From an uncultured Clostridia bacterium (GTDB taxonomy: Bacteria > Bacillota > Clostridia > UBA1381), in assembly GCA_934501535.1 (NCBI GenBank), contig CAKSUM010000008.1, positions 47,395 through 111,394 on the forward strand: a DNA stretch of 64,000 nt, read 5' to 3'. The translations under genes and the position numbers were made by a program. Below the pieces are notes generated by a model. The model ran no database searches and had not been told where the DNA came from. It saw nothing but the letters and a program-made list of their open reading frames with translations. Within the stretch, counting starts at the first letter, position 1; every line of letters begins with the position of its first letter. Positions 44,441 to 54,162 of this stretch are shown here, piece by piece.

Positions 44441-44932
44441 ATGTTTTTGGATAAAAAAGGAAATGTATTCGGAAAATTCAATATAATTGACGTATGCGTC
44501 ATAATAGTGCTTATTGCAGCGGCAATCGGCATAAGTGCAAGGTTTATGTCATCGGCGGCAAAAAATGCACGGGAAAAGGTTAAATTTTCATATGTGGTCG
44601 AAATCGACGGCGTAAGACAGTACACCGTTGACGCGCTCGGCAAAAAAGGAAAGGTTATCGACCTTAAGGGAAAAAGTGAAATCGGAGAAATAAAAAGCGT
44701 CAAGGCGCAGCCGATGAAAACGCAGTCATTTATGTCCGACGGACGCATGGTATTTGCGGAGGTGCCGGAGAAGTATACCGTTCTTGTGGAAATTGAGGGC
44801 GAGGGCAAGGAGTCTGATAACAGCTATTTCGTCGGCAATGATGTAGAACTGTCGGTCGGCTCAACCATGTCGATGACAACCAAATATGCAAACTCAAGCG
44901 GCAAGGTTAAAAGCATTGATATTATTGACTGA
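44441..44932 (+). CDS. DUF4330-type membrane-anchored protein (second)
   Basis: 163 aa. Starts MFLDKKGNVFGKFNIIDVCVIIVLIAAAIGIS with a membrane helix at 14-34; the outer part has a beta barrel-like run (KVKFSYVVEIDGVRQYTVDAL, YFVGNDVELSVGSTMSM). Resembles the first copy in order and length but is only distantly similar. Both follow the wall-glycan enzymes, so they may serve export or anchoring. Confidence 0.78.
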   Translation: MFLDKKGNVFGKFNIIDVCVIIVLIAAAIGISARFMSSAAKNAREKVKFSYVVEIDGVRQYTVDALGKKGKVIDLKGKSEIGEIKSVKAQPMKTQSFMSDGRMVFAEVPEKYTVLVEIEGEGKESDNSYFVGNDVELSVGSTMSMTTKYANSSGKVKSIDIID

Positions 44933-44949
44933 GAAGACGGAGGGACGGT

Positions 44950-47169
44950 ATGGAATATTTCGGTTTTAATAAGGAAAGTATCGGCAAACTAAGCCCGATG
45001 ACGAGAATTGTCAGAGCATATTTTTATTCTCGCTTTGATATGGAAAAAATACCCGGGACGCTGCTTATGAAAATAGCGGCAATGTCAGTTTACAAACTGT
45101 GGATTAACGGTGAAGCCGTTCTGTCGGGACCGTGCCGTAGCCGCGAGCATACAATGTTTTATGATACGGTCGATATTGCACCGTATCTTAAATGCGGTAA
45201 AAATACGATAACGGTGAATGTCATGTCATATCCGGCAGAGCCGGAAAGCCCGGAGCATCACAGGCAGTATAATGTTTTCCCGGGAATACACGGGCCGCTG
45301 CTTGCGGCGGAATGTGATGAAATTGACTTTTCGTGGCATATTCTTGCTGATAATTCCGTTTCGGGAAAGTTTGAACCGATTCGGGCGCAGCTTGACGTTT
45401 CGGAAATTGCGGACGGCAGCAAAAAGCCGCCTGTTGTCCCGGAGGACATTGACAGCTTGGAGCCGGCGTGTTCATACGGAATGTCCGAGCCGAGTACTTA
45501 CGGCGAATATAAATTCCCGTTTTTGAGGGAAAGACCTATTCCGCTTTTGTACCGCAAAAAAAGATGCTATAAATTTATGAGAGCATTGACGGTTCCGCCG
45601 CACAGCAAAGGGAAAATGCTTGTTGAGGCAGACAGAATTACAACCGCATTTTTCCGTCTGAACGTAGTTGGCGGAAAAGGTTCGCGCATTAAAATTACAT
45701 ATGCGGAAAATTTATGGACAAAGGGCGATGACGGCATCGGATATAAGGGTATACGTGATGTGAAGGGCGGCTATGTGCACGGATGCTCGGACGAGTATCT
45801 GCCGTCGGGCGGTGATGAAATTTACGAGCCGTTTTTAATAAGAACATTCCGTTTTATCGAGATTGAGGCGGAAACCGCGGAGGAGGAAGTGTATTTCCGT
45901 CCGCTTGAATATATTGAAACCGCATATCCGCTTGACGTGCGTGCCGAGATAAAATCCGACATACCGTGGGTCAAAAAAGTCTGGAAAATAAGCGCCGACA
46001 CGTTGCAAAACTGCATGCATGACACATATGAGGACTGTCCGTATTATGAGCAGCTGCAGTATGCTATGGATACGCGTCTTGAAGCGCTGTATACCTATGC
46101 GGCAATCGGAGATACGCGTCTTGCCAAACGTGCAATAGAAGATTTTTACTCATCGGTTACAGACTGCGGACTGCTTGCGTCCAGGTATCCGTCGAGCAAT
46201 CCGCAGATTATACCGGGATTTTCACTGCACTGGATATTGATGCTGAAAGATTATTACCTGCAAACTGGGGATAAGAAAATTCTGCGCAGAATGATTCCGC
46301 GTGCGGAAACGGTTCTGAATGCATTTGCGGAAAATACAGGCAGTCACGGTATGATAGAACCGATGGGTTACTGGGATTTTGCCGACTGGAATGATGACCG
46401 GGCGGATTTGAACGGTGAGCCGGAGGCAATAAAGTACGGACCTTCGGCGCTGCACAATTTGTTTTTTGTGTACACGGCAAGAGAAACTGCGGCACTTTTC
46501 CGTGAAATGGGAAGAAACGGTACCGCGGAGGAATATGAGGAAATTGCGCAGAATATTGCGGACGCAGTTGAGAAATATTGTTATAATCCGCAGCGGAAAA
46601 TGTACCGTGAGGGTATGGATTTCGAACAGTACAGTCAACATACGCAGATTTGGGCGGTGCTGTCAGGTGTATGCGGCGGAGAAAAAGCAAAAAATGCGAT
46701 GTCGGCGGCTCTTGAGGACAGCGACGTAATACGGTGCTCATTCGCGATGCAGTTCTATCTGTTCCGCGCGTTGGAAAAGACCGGCATGTATGAAAAAACA
46801 TATCCGCAGTGGGATATGTGGAAAAATCTGATTGATTTGCATTGCACCACTATACCCGAAACTCCCAAAAATCCGCGAAGTGAATGTCACGCATGGGGTG
46901 CGCTTGCCCTTTATGAATTTCCTGCAAAAATTCTCGGTGTGCAGTACGCGGCTCCTGGAGGGTCGGAAATAACTATTGCTCCGAGAACGGATTTTGCACA
47001 AAAGATGTCGGGAAAGACGCCTGTTTCTCAGGGAGAAATCAGCGTCGCGTGGGACAATGCCGTGCATCGGCTTGAAATTTCCGCTCCCGAGGGGATAAAC
47101 GCAAAGGTGTATCTGCCGGACGGCAGCCGTGTTCCGTTCTGCGGAGGTTATGTACAATATGATATATAA
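44950..47169 (+). CDS. GH78-family alpha-L-rhamnosidase-like protein
   Basis: 739 aa. N-terminal beta domains (YSRFDMEKIPGTLLMKI, YKLWINGEAVLSGPCRS) bear the usual substrate-binding sandwich of GH78. A second sandwich follows, and then the (alpha/alpha)6 barrel with YEDCPYYEQLQYAMDTR near 358-374, GYWDFADWNDDR near 476, and ECHAWGALALYEFPAKILG near 645. Cleaves terminal rhamnose (GH78 has many specificities). No signal peptide. ATG follows GGAGG. The C-terminal domain closes before a terminator. A second family member is at 17637. Confidence 0.85.
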   Translation: MEYFGFNKESIGKLSPMTRIVRAYFYSRFDMEKIPGTLLMKIAAMSVYKLWINGEAVLSGPCRSREHTMFYDTVDIAPYLKCGKNTITVNVMSYPAEPESPEHHRQYNVFPGIHGPLLAAECDEIDFSWHILADNSVSGKFEPIRAQLDVSEIADGSKKPPVVPEDIDSLEPACSYGMSEPSTYGEYKFPFLRERPIPLLYRKKRCYKFMRALTVPPHSKGKMLVEADRITTAFFRLNVVGGKGSRIKITYAENLWTKGDDGIGYKGIRDVKGGYVHGCSDEYLPSGGDEIYEPFLIRTFRFIEIEAETAEEEVYFRPLEYIETAYPLDVRAEIKSDIPWVKKVWKISADTLQNCMHDTYEDCPYYEQLQYAMDTRLEALYTYAAIGDTRLAKRAIEDFYSSVTDCGLLASRYPSSNPQIIPGFSLHWILMLKDYYLQTGDKKILRRMIPRAETVLNAFAENTGSHGMIEPMGYWDFADWNDDRADLNGEPEAIKYGPSALHNLFFVYTARETAALFREMGRNGTAEEYEEIAQNIADAVEKYCYNPQRKMYREGMDFEQYSQHTQIWAVLSGVCGGEKAKNAMSAALEDSDVIRCSFAMQFYLFRALEKTGMYEKTYPQWDMWKNLIDLHCTTIPETPKNPRSECHAWGALALYEFPAKILGVQYAAPGGSEITIAPRTDFAQKMSGKTPVSQGEISVAWDNAVHRLEISAPEGINAKVYLPDGSRVPFCGGYVQYDI

Positions 47170-47204
47170 ACATGCGGCGCATTTGCGGCTGCCGCTTGCA
47201 TAAA

Positions 47205-47242
47205 AAAAATCAGTCCGGCTAAATTATATCGGACTGATTTTT
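47205..47242. terminator. Bidirectional terminator
   Basis: Perfect 13-bp stem (47205-47217 and 47230-47242) AAAAATCAGTCCG and its complement, 12-nt loop, with A-rich and T-rich flanks on both sides. The last codon of yihY (minus) falls in the loop. Confidence 0.9.
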
Positions 47243-48076
47243 CATTTCCGCATTTCTTTTTTTCAGCTTGCATACAAGTACGGTTACATTTATTTCTCCG
47301 CCGATAAGGAAAATTATCATACATGAATACACCCAAAGCATCATGAGAACTATTGCTGCAAGACTGCCGTACAGATACGAATAATTTGCAAAATTTTCGA
47401 TATAGAAAGAGAACAGCACCGAAAAAATAATCCACCCGACGGTGGTGAAAACCGCCCCCGGAAAATGCCGCTTAAGCTGAATTTTTCTCCCCGAAAACGC
47501 CATGTATATGAGCGCGAAAAAGACCGTGAGAACGGCAAATGTCAGCAGCCATTTCGACCAGGAGGCTTTGCTTAAAATCCAGCATAAAACTCCCGATTTC
47601 AATTCCAGAAAGGATATTATCGAATTTCCGAAAACAAAAAGCGCCAGGAAAAGAATCATTACTATTATAAACGCGAAGGTATAAAAAAAGCTCGCGAAAA
47701 TGTCCAGTAAAAAGAATGAACGCGTCGGGGAATGATACACGCTGCGCGTTCCGCGCTCTATTGCGGCTATTCCGCGGGAGGCAGACCATATTGATGAAAT
47801 CGCTGTGATGGAAATTACTGAGCCGGACGCTTTATAAAATATTTCATTAATTATCTCACGTACGGACGGCTTTATGACCTCCGGTATGAACGGAATAACC
47901 ATTCCGAGCACATCACTCTCGTTCACGGGGAGAATGTACTGCGCCAAAAGCAGCATCAGCATGAGAAACGGGATTGATGAAATTATAATATAAAACGACG
48001 CTTGCGCGGAATATACAAAAATATTGTCACGGCATATTATCTGAGCTATGCTGTATATTTTTTTATGTAGTTTCAT
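47219..48076 (-). CDS. yihY: YihY / BrkB-family membrane protein
   Basis: 285 aa, six membrane segments. Family hints are SAQASFYIIISSIPFLMLM at 23-41 and YGSLAAIVLMMLWVYSCMIIFLIGGEINV near 236-264. Once called ribonuclease BN; real function unknown, possibly a transporter-like or envelope protein. Ribosome site GGAG precedes the ATG at 48074-48076. Confidence 0.88.
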   Translation of the reverse strand: MKLHKKIYSIAQIICRDNIFVYSAQASFYIIISSIPFLMLMLLLAQYILPVNESDVLGMVIPFIPEVIKPSVREIINEIFYKASGSVISITAISSIWSASRGIAAIERGTRSVYHSPTRSFFLLDIFASFFYTFAFIIVMILFLALFVFGNSIISFLELKSGVLCWILSKASWSKWLLTFAVLTVFFALIYMAFSGRKIQLKRHFPGAVFTTVGWIIFSVLFSFYIENFANYSYLYGSLAAIVLMMLWVYSCMIIFLIGGEINVTVLVCKLKKRNAEMKNQSDII

Positions 48077-48189
48077 AATGTAACTCCAAAAAAATATTTT
48101 TACTTTTATAATATTCGGATATAAGGTTTTTTATGTGTGCATTTTGCATAAAAACGGTAAAAATGTACCGGATATTTATATTAATATTA

Positions 48190-48218
48190 ATTATAGCACA
48201 CAAAAAAACAATTGTCAA
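48190..48218 (-). promoter_or_regulatory. Consensus promoter of yihY
   Basis: On the minus strand a perfect TTGACA (48213-48218) and TATAAT (48190-48195) with a 17-nt spacer. The leader to the start codon is about 105 nt. Confidence 0.85.
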
Positions 48219-48252
48219 TTTTGAATTTTGATAAAAAAATCGCAAAATCTAC

Positions 48253-48281
48253 TTGTACTTTTTATTGATTTGTTGTATAAT
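48253..48281 (+). promoter_or_regulatory. Sigma-A promoter of trmL
   Basis: TTGTAC (48253-48258), 17 nt, TATAAT (48276-48281). Starts a short leader before trmL; divergent to the yihY promoter with about 35 nt between them. Confidence 0.8.
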
Positions 48282-48308
48282 AAAATAGTATATTTACGGA
48301 TAGCGGTG

Positions 48309-48806
48309 ATGAGATTGTTTAATATAGTGTTGGTTGAACCGGAAATTCCGCAGAATACGGGCAATATTGCACGTACGTGTGCGGCAACCGGATGTAAACT
48401 TCATATAGTAAAGCCCATTGGATTTACTATAGATGATAAAAAGCTGAAACGCGCCGGATTGGATTACTGGCATCTGCTTGGAGTTATGTATTACGAAAAT
48501 CTTGACGATTTTTTCAGCAGCAACAGCGGCGGCAGATATTTTTATTCGACAACGAAGGGTCTTAATACATATTCCGAGGTTGAATACAAGGACGGTGACT
48601 ATATTCTGTTCGGCAAGGAAACAAAGGGACTTCCGGAAACACTTTTGCATGATAACCGTGAACGGTGCATACGTATTCCGATGATCAGCGAGGCGCGGAG
48701 TCTGAATTTATCAAATTCCGTTGCGATTGTTGCGTACGAGGCGCTGCGCCAGACGGGGTTTGAACAGCTGAAAAGGGCAGGAAGTCTTACACAGTTTGAA
48801 TGGTAA
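48309..48806 (+). CDS. trmL: tRNA (cytidine/uridine-34-2'-O)-methyltransferase TrmL
   Basis: 165 aa SPOUT-class enzyme that methylates the wobble base of certain tRNA-Leu. EIPQNTGNIARTCAATG near 12-28, FGKETKGLPE near 103 and SLNLSNSVAIVAYEALRQ near 134-151 form the knot. ATG 48309 chosen; the upstream ORF extension has no ribosome site. Confidence 0.93.
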   Translation: MRLFNIVLVEPEIPQNTGNIARTCAATGCKLHIVKPIGFTIDDKKLKRAGLDYWHLLGVMYYENLDDFFSSNSGGRYFYSTTKGLNTYSEVEYKDGDYILFGKETKGLPETLLHDNRERCIRIPMISEARSLNLSNSVAIVAYEALRQTGFEQLKRAGSLTQFEW

Positions 48807-48936
48807 TACGAGATATGCGGTGCACCTCTTGCGGTGTTGCGGAGCAAATGCCTCTTCCGCCGTATATCGGAGCAGGCTGCCGGTATTTTTCCGGACAACG
48901 GTTTATGCCGCATACGGCGGCAGAATGGAGATTATG

Positions 48937-49809
48937 ATGAAAAAAGTTAAAATTTTTGTTGATACAAGTGCGGATATTCCTGCTGATGCGGCAAAGGAAT
49001 ACGATATAGATGTTATAAATTTTCTGTGTCTGTTCGGCGAACAAAGCTATGTTGCCGGCGAGGAACTGTCAAACAGCGAGTTTTATGAAAAGCTTTTAAG
49101 CTCTGACAAACTCCCTACAACTTCACAGACTCCGCCTGCCGTCATGCATGACAAGCTTGCAGAGGCGGCGCGGGATTATGACAGCGTTGTATACTACACC
49201 ATTTCTTCAAAGGCGAGCGGTCAGTATAACAACGCGCGCATGAATGCGGAAATGATAATGGAGGAAAATCCCGACGCGGACATTCGCATCATTGACAGCA
49301 TGGCGTTTTCGGTATACATCAGCGAAGCAGCGATTTATCTTCGCCGGCTGCTCCGCGACGGAATGGAGCTTGACGCAGCAATCGAAAAGTCGAAAACCGT
49401 TTTTGACGCGTATGAATCGTATATTTTGGTCGATACGCTTAAATTCCTCGAAAAGGGCGGACGTATCACAAAAACTGCGGCGATTGTCGGCGGACTTTTG
49501 GACATAAAACCGGTGCTGAGCGTGAAAAACGGTTTGATTGAGCCGATTGACAAGCTGCGCGGTAAGAAAAAGGTATTTAACAAGCTTATTGAGCTTATTA
49601 AGGAAAATCCTGAATTTGACGATAACAAAAAAGAATTTCTTGTAGTGGACTCGAATACCGAATACGGCGATAAAATGACAGAGCTGCTTAAAGAAGAATT
49701 CGGAATTGATAATATAAAGCGCAGATATGAATTCGGGCCGATAGTGGGCACGCATATCGGGAACGGAGCTATCGCGGTACTTTTTAAAAAGATGGGGTAT
49801 GACTTATGA
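48937..49809 (+). CDS. DegV-family fatty-acid binding protein
   Basis: 290 aa. VDTSADIPADAAKEYDI at 8-24, TTSQTPPAVMHDKL near 61-74 and YTISSKASGQYNNA near 88-101 place it with DegV/FakB fatty-acid carriers. Likely hands a fatty acid to the FakA kinase, which is not in the window. ATG 48937 is 6 nt after GGAG; ATG 48934 is an alternative. It overlaps the next gene by ATGA. Confidence 0.88.
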   Translation: MKKVKIFVDTSADIPADAAKEYDIDVINFLCLFGEQSYVAGEELSNSEFYEKLLSSDKLPTTSQTPPAVMHDKLAEAARDYDSVVYYTISSKASGQYNNARMNAEMIMEENPDADIRIIDSMAFSVYISEAAIYLRRLLRDGMELDAAIEKSKTVFDAYESYILVDTLKFLEKGGRITKTAAIVGGLLDIKPVLSVKNGLIEPIDKLRGKKKVFNKLIELIKENPEFDDNKKEFLVVDSNTEYGDKMTELLKEEFGIDNIKRRYEFGPIVGTHIGNGAIAVLFKKMGYDL

Positions 49810-51017
49810 AATACATTGTAGTGCTCGGTGACGGAATGGCGGATTATGCTGTCAGGGAGTTCGGAGGAAAAACCGTTTTGGACGCCGCATATAAACCGAA
49901 TATGGATTACATGTCGGCGCACGGCGAGCTTGGACTGGTGAAAACTGTGCCGGACGGAATGAAGCCGGGCAGCGATGTTGCCAATCTGTCCGTAATGGGC
50001 TATGATACGGGCAAATGCTATTCCGGACGCTCTCCGCTGGAGGCGGCAAGCATAGGCGTAAAGCTGCGTGACAGTGATGTTACTTTCCGTGCAAACCTTG
50101 TAACGCTGTCGGATGATGAGCCGTATGAAAACAAGACAATGCTGGACTATTCGGCAGGGGAAATATCCACCGAAGAGGCGGCAGAGCTTATTGACGCGGT
50201 TGAAAAGGAGCTGCACACCGATTTAATTCATTTTTACAGCGGCGTAAGCTACCGTCATCTGCTCGTATGGGACGGCGGAAGTCTTAATGTTAATCTAACT
50301 CCGCCGCATGATATTTCCGACAAAAAAATCGTCGGTCACCTTCCTGAAGGCGAAAATGCGGATAAGCTGCTGGAAATGATGAAAAAATCGGAAATAATTT
50401 TGAAAAATCACCCGGTTAACAAAAAAAGGATTGCCGAAGGAAAAAATCCTGCGACGTCAATCTGGCTTTGGGGCGAGGGTTCAAAGCCGCAGCTTGAAAA
50501 TTTTAAAGAAAAATACGGACTTAATGCAAGCGTAATTTCCGCCGTTGACCTGATAAAGGGAATAGCGGTGTGTGCAGGCATGAAATCGATTGACGTAGAG
50601 GGCGCGACGGGCAACTGGGATACCAATTTTGACGGAAAGGCACAGGCGGCGCTTGACGCACTTACTTCAGACGGCGCGGATCTTGTATATATACATATGG
50701 AGGCACCCGATGAGTGCGGACACCAGGGCGACGCGGAAAAGAAAAAGCTGTCCGTTGAGCTGATTGATGAAAAGGTTGTGGGCTTTTTGAGGAAAAAGCT
50801 CGGGGAGTTGGGAATTGATTATAAAATGCTGATAATGCCCGACCACCCCACGCCGATAAGTCTTAAAACACACGTAAGCGACCCGGTTCCGTATGTTATT
50901 TACAAATCGTATGATGAAACCGGCTCGCAGCTTGACTATAATGAGAAAAATGCGGCAAAAACAGGAATATACACCCCAATCGGGCATGAATTAATGAAAC
51001 ACTTTATTGACGGTTAG
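49806..51017 (+). CDS. apgM: Cofactor-independent phosphoglycerate mutase, archaeal (ApgM) type
   Basis: 403 aa alkaline-phosphatase-fold enzyme. VVLGDGMADYAVREFGGKTVLDAA near 4-27, PGSDVANLSVMGYD near 56-69 (metal-binding Ser near 63), IMPDHPTPISLKTHVSDPVPYVIY near 340-363 with metal His/Asp. Converts 3-phosphoglycerate to 2-phosphoglycerate, or works in a homoserine-kinase-like (ThrB-type) branch seen in this superfamily. No dPGM present here. Confidence 0.85.
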   Translation: MKYIVVLGDGMADYAVREFGGKTVLDAAYKPNMDYMSAHGELGLVKTVPDGMKPGSDVANLSVMGYDTGKCYSGRSPLEAASIGVKLRDSDVTFRANLVTLSDDEPYENKTMLDYSAGEISTEEAAELIDAVEKELHTDLIHFYSGVSYRHLLVWDGGSLNVNLTPPHDISDKKIVGHLPEGENADKLLEMMKKSEIILKNHPVNKKRIAEGKNPATSIWLWGEGSKPQLENFKEKYGLNASVISAVDLIKGIAVCAGMKSIDVEGATGNWDTNFDGKAQAALDALTSDGADLVYIHMEAPDECGHQGDAEKKKLSVELIDEKVVGFLRKKLGELGIDYKMLIMPDHPTPISLKTHVSDPVPYVIYKSYDETGSQLDYNEKNAAKTGIYTPIGHELMKHFIDG

Positions 51018-51028
51018 AAGGTGAGCTT

Positions 51029-52192
51029 TTGATAAAACGGAGTACAATAAAAAGAACGCTGTTTATTGCGGCTGCCGTACTTCTCGCAGCGATTGCCGTG
51101 ATAAATTTTTATGAAATTCTGCGGCTGTGCGGATATGTTCTGTGGCTGTTTATACCGTTTATAATGTCATATCTGATTTCCCTGCTTGTCAATCCTATGG
51201 CAGACGGACTTCAGAAACGCTTTCACCTTCCGCGCGGAATATCGGCTGTTTTGGTGATAGTCCTCACGGTCGGCGTAATCGGATTTATAATTTCCGGTAT
51301 CGTCTGGAAGATTGTAGATGAAGTGAAAGGGATTTATGACGATTTGCCGGCAATTGTCGCAAACATACGAATGACCTGGTATAATATAACAAACAGCTTT
51401 TCGGGACTGTGGGACAATCTCCCCGAGGGCGCACGGGTTACGGCGAATGACATGTATGCGCAGATTACCGACAGGATTGCGGATTTTGCCAAAAACACCG
51501 AAATAGTAAGCTATGCCGGAAATATGGCAAAAAAACTGCCGAGTATATTTATAAGCATTATTGTATTTCTGATTTCTCTTTACTTTATGGTTTCCGACAA
51601 TGAAACTATAGCGAGAGCGGTAAGAAAACCGTTCAGTAAAAAATTTGCCGAAAAGCTTGCCGGACTGAAGCTTGAAATAAAACGTTATGTCGGCGGCTAC
51701 GTAAAGGCACAGCTTGTGATAATGTGCATTGCGTTTGCAATACTTATGATAGGGCTGTCGCTCATGGGCGTCAAATATGCACTTGTGATTGCACTTGCAA
51801 TTGCCGTTGTGGACGCGCTTCCGTTTTTCGGCAGCGGAACGGTACTCATACCGTGGGCGGCTGTGTCATTTATTTCCGGGAGCTTTTCTACCGGGATAAG
51901 GCTGATTATTATTTATCTTATAGTTTTGCTGATGAGGCAGTTTATCGAGCCCAAACTGGTGAGCAAAAACATAGGCATGCACCCGATTTTAACGCTTATG
52001 TCCATGTATATAGGATACCGGATTTTCTCGATAGGCGGTATGATTTTGGGGCCGCTTATGCTCATGACGGCTATCAGCCTTTATAAGGTCGGCATCTTTG
52101 AAGAACCGATTAAGCTTGTGAAAAATACCTCTCTTAAAATTAAGAAGGAGTTTAAAAATATTAAGAATTTTATAGATAACGAAGGAGAATAA
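51029..52192 (+). CDS. AI-2E family membrane transporter
   Basis: 387 aa, about eight membrane segments. The family core is near 200-360: ADALPFFGSG-type AIAVVDALPFFGSGTVLIPWAAV, LIVLLMRQFIEPKLVSKNIGMHP and SIGGMILGPLMLM. YtvI/PerM-like proteins may transport AI-2 or sodium; direction unknown. Starts with TTG 51029, 4 nt after GGTGAG. It is followed by metG after 2 nt. Confidence 0.85.
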   Translation: MIKRSTIKRTLFIAAAVLLAAIAVINFYEILRLCGYVLWLFIPFIMSYLISLLVNPMADGLQKRFHLPRGISAVLVIVLTVGVIGFIISGIVWKIVDEVKGIYDDLPAIVANIRMTWYNITNSFSGLWDNLPEGARVTANDMYAQITDRIADFAKNTEIVSYAGNMAKKLPSIFISIIVFLISLYFMVSDNETIARAVRKPFSKKFAEKLAGLKLEIKRYVGGYVKAQLVIMCIAFAILMIGLSLMGVKYALVIALAIAVVDALPFFGSGTVLIPWAAVSFISGSFSTGIRLIIIYLIVLLMRQFIEPKLVSKNIGMHPILTLMSMYIGYRIFSIGGMILGPLMLMTAISLYKVGIFEEPIKLVKNTSLKIKKEFKNIKNFIDNEGE

Positions 52193-52194
52193 AA

Positions 52195-54138
52195 ATGGGT
52201 GAAAAATTTTATGTTACCACTGCCATTGCGTATACATCGCGCAAACCGCATATCGGTAACACCTACGAAATTATTTTGACAGACGCAATTGCGCGTTTTC
52301 GCAGATTCTTGGGCGATGATGTGTTTTTCCTTACCGGAACCGATGAACACGGTCAGAAAATTCAGGAAATAGCGGAAAACGAGGGAATTGCACCGAAGGC
52401 ATACGTTGACAAAATTGCCGCGCAGATTAAAGATATTGCGGACATGCTTAATATCAGCTATGACCATTTTATCAGAACAACCGACGAATACCATGTCGAG
52501 GCTGTCAAAAAGATTTTCAAAAAGCTGTACGATCAGGGAGATATTTATAAGTCGGAATATGAGGGCTGGTACTGTACCCCGTGTGAGTCTTTCTGGACTG
52601 AAACTCAGCTGAAGGACGGAAAATGTCCGGATTGCGGCAGAGAGGTTAAAAAGACCAAAGAAGAGGCGTACTTCTTCAGAATGAGCAATTATCAGGACAA
52701 ACTGATGCAATACATTAAGGAACATCCGGATTTCATCAGACCGGAGTCGCGCAAAAAGGAAATGATAAACAATTTCTTGAAGCCGGGCCTTCAGGATTTG
52801 TGCGTATCGCGGACGAGCTTTACATGGGGCATACCGGTTGAATTTGACCCCAAGCATATAGTATATGTATGGATTGACGCACTTTCAAACTACATCACGG
52901 CTTTGGGATACACGCCTGATGAAAAAGGTGAACTGTATGAAAAATACTGGCCTGCGGATTTGCACGTAATCGGCAAAGATATTCTGCGTTTCCATACGAT
53001 TTACTGGCCTATTATGCTTATGGCTCTCGGCGAGCCGCTGCCGAAACAGGTATTCGGTCACCCATGGATGCTGTTCGGTGAGGAAAAAATGTCAAAATCA
53101 CGAGGAAACGTTATATACGCGGAGGATTTGGTTCGCAGATTCGGAGTGGACGCAGTGAGATATTATTCGCTGCATGAAATGCCGTATGCACAGGACGGCA
53201 ACATAACATACGAAACTTTTATCGCAAGATATAATTCCGACCTTGCAAATACTCTGGGAAATCTTGTAAACCGTACCGTAGCTATGATAAATAAGTATTT
53301 TGACGGCGTTATAGGTTCCGGAGAAAACTCGGGCGATTTTGATGACGAGCTGAAAGAAACCTGCGAAAATGCCGTTGCGGCGGTTGTGAAAAAAATGAAA
53401 ACCTGGCATATTGCCGACAGCCTTGATATAATCTGGAAAATTGTTGACCGCGCAAATAAATATATAGACGAAACCATGCCGTGGGCGCTGGCAAAGTCGG
53501 AGGAAAACAAACCGCGCCTTGAAACGGTACTGTACAATCTTGCGGAGGCGATAAGAATAATTGCCGGTCTGCTGCAGTCATTCATGCCGGAAACCGCAAA
53601 TAAAATCGCAGGACAAATCGGCGCCGAAGATATATCATATGAAAGCATACAGAAATTCGGTGCATTAAAGAGCGGAACCAAAACCGGGGAGGCCGTACCG
53701 ATGTTTGCACGTATTGACGCTGAAAAGATGCTTGCGGAAATTGCGGCGGAAAATGAGCAGGAGAACAAACCGGAAAGTGAACCGGAGGACAAATCCGAGT
53801 TTGCGCCGTTCAAGGATTACTGCGATTTTGAGGACTTTGAAAAGCTTGATTTGCGCGTGGGCAAAATCATTGAATGTGAACGCGTTAAAAAATCGGATAA
53901 GCTGCTGCGGTTTGTGCTTGAAGTCGGCAAAGATACGCGTCAGATTTTGTCCGGTATTGCAAAATATTATGACCCGGCGGATTTAGTCGGAAAGAATGTT
54001 GTATTTGTTGCTAATTTTAAGCCGAGAAAAATGATGGGATATGAGTCACAGGGAATGATTTTATCCGCGGAATTTGACGGAAAGCTTACCGCGCTGACAA
54101 CAATTGACGATATTCAAAGCGGCGCTGAAATTGTATAA
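52195..54138 (+). CDS. metG: Methionyl-tRNA synthetase
   Basis: 647 aa class I synthetase with a C-terminal tRNA-binding domain. HIGN (KPHIGN near 17-22), a zinc knuckle with two CxxC pairs (CTPCESFW, CPDCGRE) near 125-150, and EKMSKSRGN near 297-305. Residues 545-647 form an EMAP-like OB-fold (KLDLRVGKIIECERVKKSDKLL), used as a dimerisation/tRNA-binding module. Joined tightly to the AI-2E gene. Confidence 0.97.
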   Translation: MGEKFYVTTAIAYTSRKPHIGNTYEIILTDAIARFRRFLGDDVFFLTGTDEHGQKIQEIAENEGIAPKAYVDKIAAQIKDIADMLNISYDHFIRTTDEYHVEAVKKIFKKLYDQGDIYKSEYEGWYCTPCESFWTETQLKDGKCPDCGREVKKTKEEAYFFRMSNYQDKLMQYIKEHPDFIRPESRKKEMINNFLKPGLQDLCVSRTSFTWGIPVEFDPKHIVYVWIDALSNYITALGYTPDEKGELYEKYWPADLHVIGKDILRFHTIYWPIMLMALGEPLPKQVFGHPWMLFGEEKMSKSRGNVIYAEDLVRRFGVDAVRYYSLHEMPYAQDGNITYETFIARYNSDLANTLGNLVNRTVAMINKYFDGVIGSGENSGDFDDELKETCENAVAAVVKKMKTWHIADSLDIIWKIVDRANKYIDETMPWALAKSEENKPRLETVLYNLAEAIRIIAGLLQSFMPETANKIAGQIGAEDISYESIQKFGALKSGTKTGEAVPMFARIDAEKMLAEIAAENEQENKPESEPEDKSEFAPFKDYCDFEDFEKLDLRVGKIIECERVKKSDKLLRFVLEVGKDTRQILSGIAKYYDPADLVGKNVVFVANFKPRKMMGYESQGMILSAEFDGKLTALTTIDDIQSGAEIV

Positions 54139-54162
54139 TTATTGGAAGGGATTTATGATATT

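Noticed and set aside
48807..48936. Additional gene upstream of degV (the extended frame)
   Set aside because: The extension has no ribosome site and its start overlaps trmL; the DegV family start matches ATG 48937.
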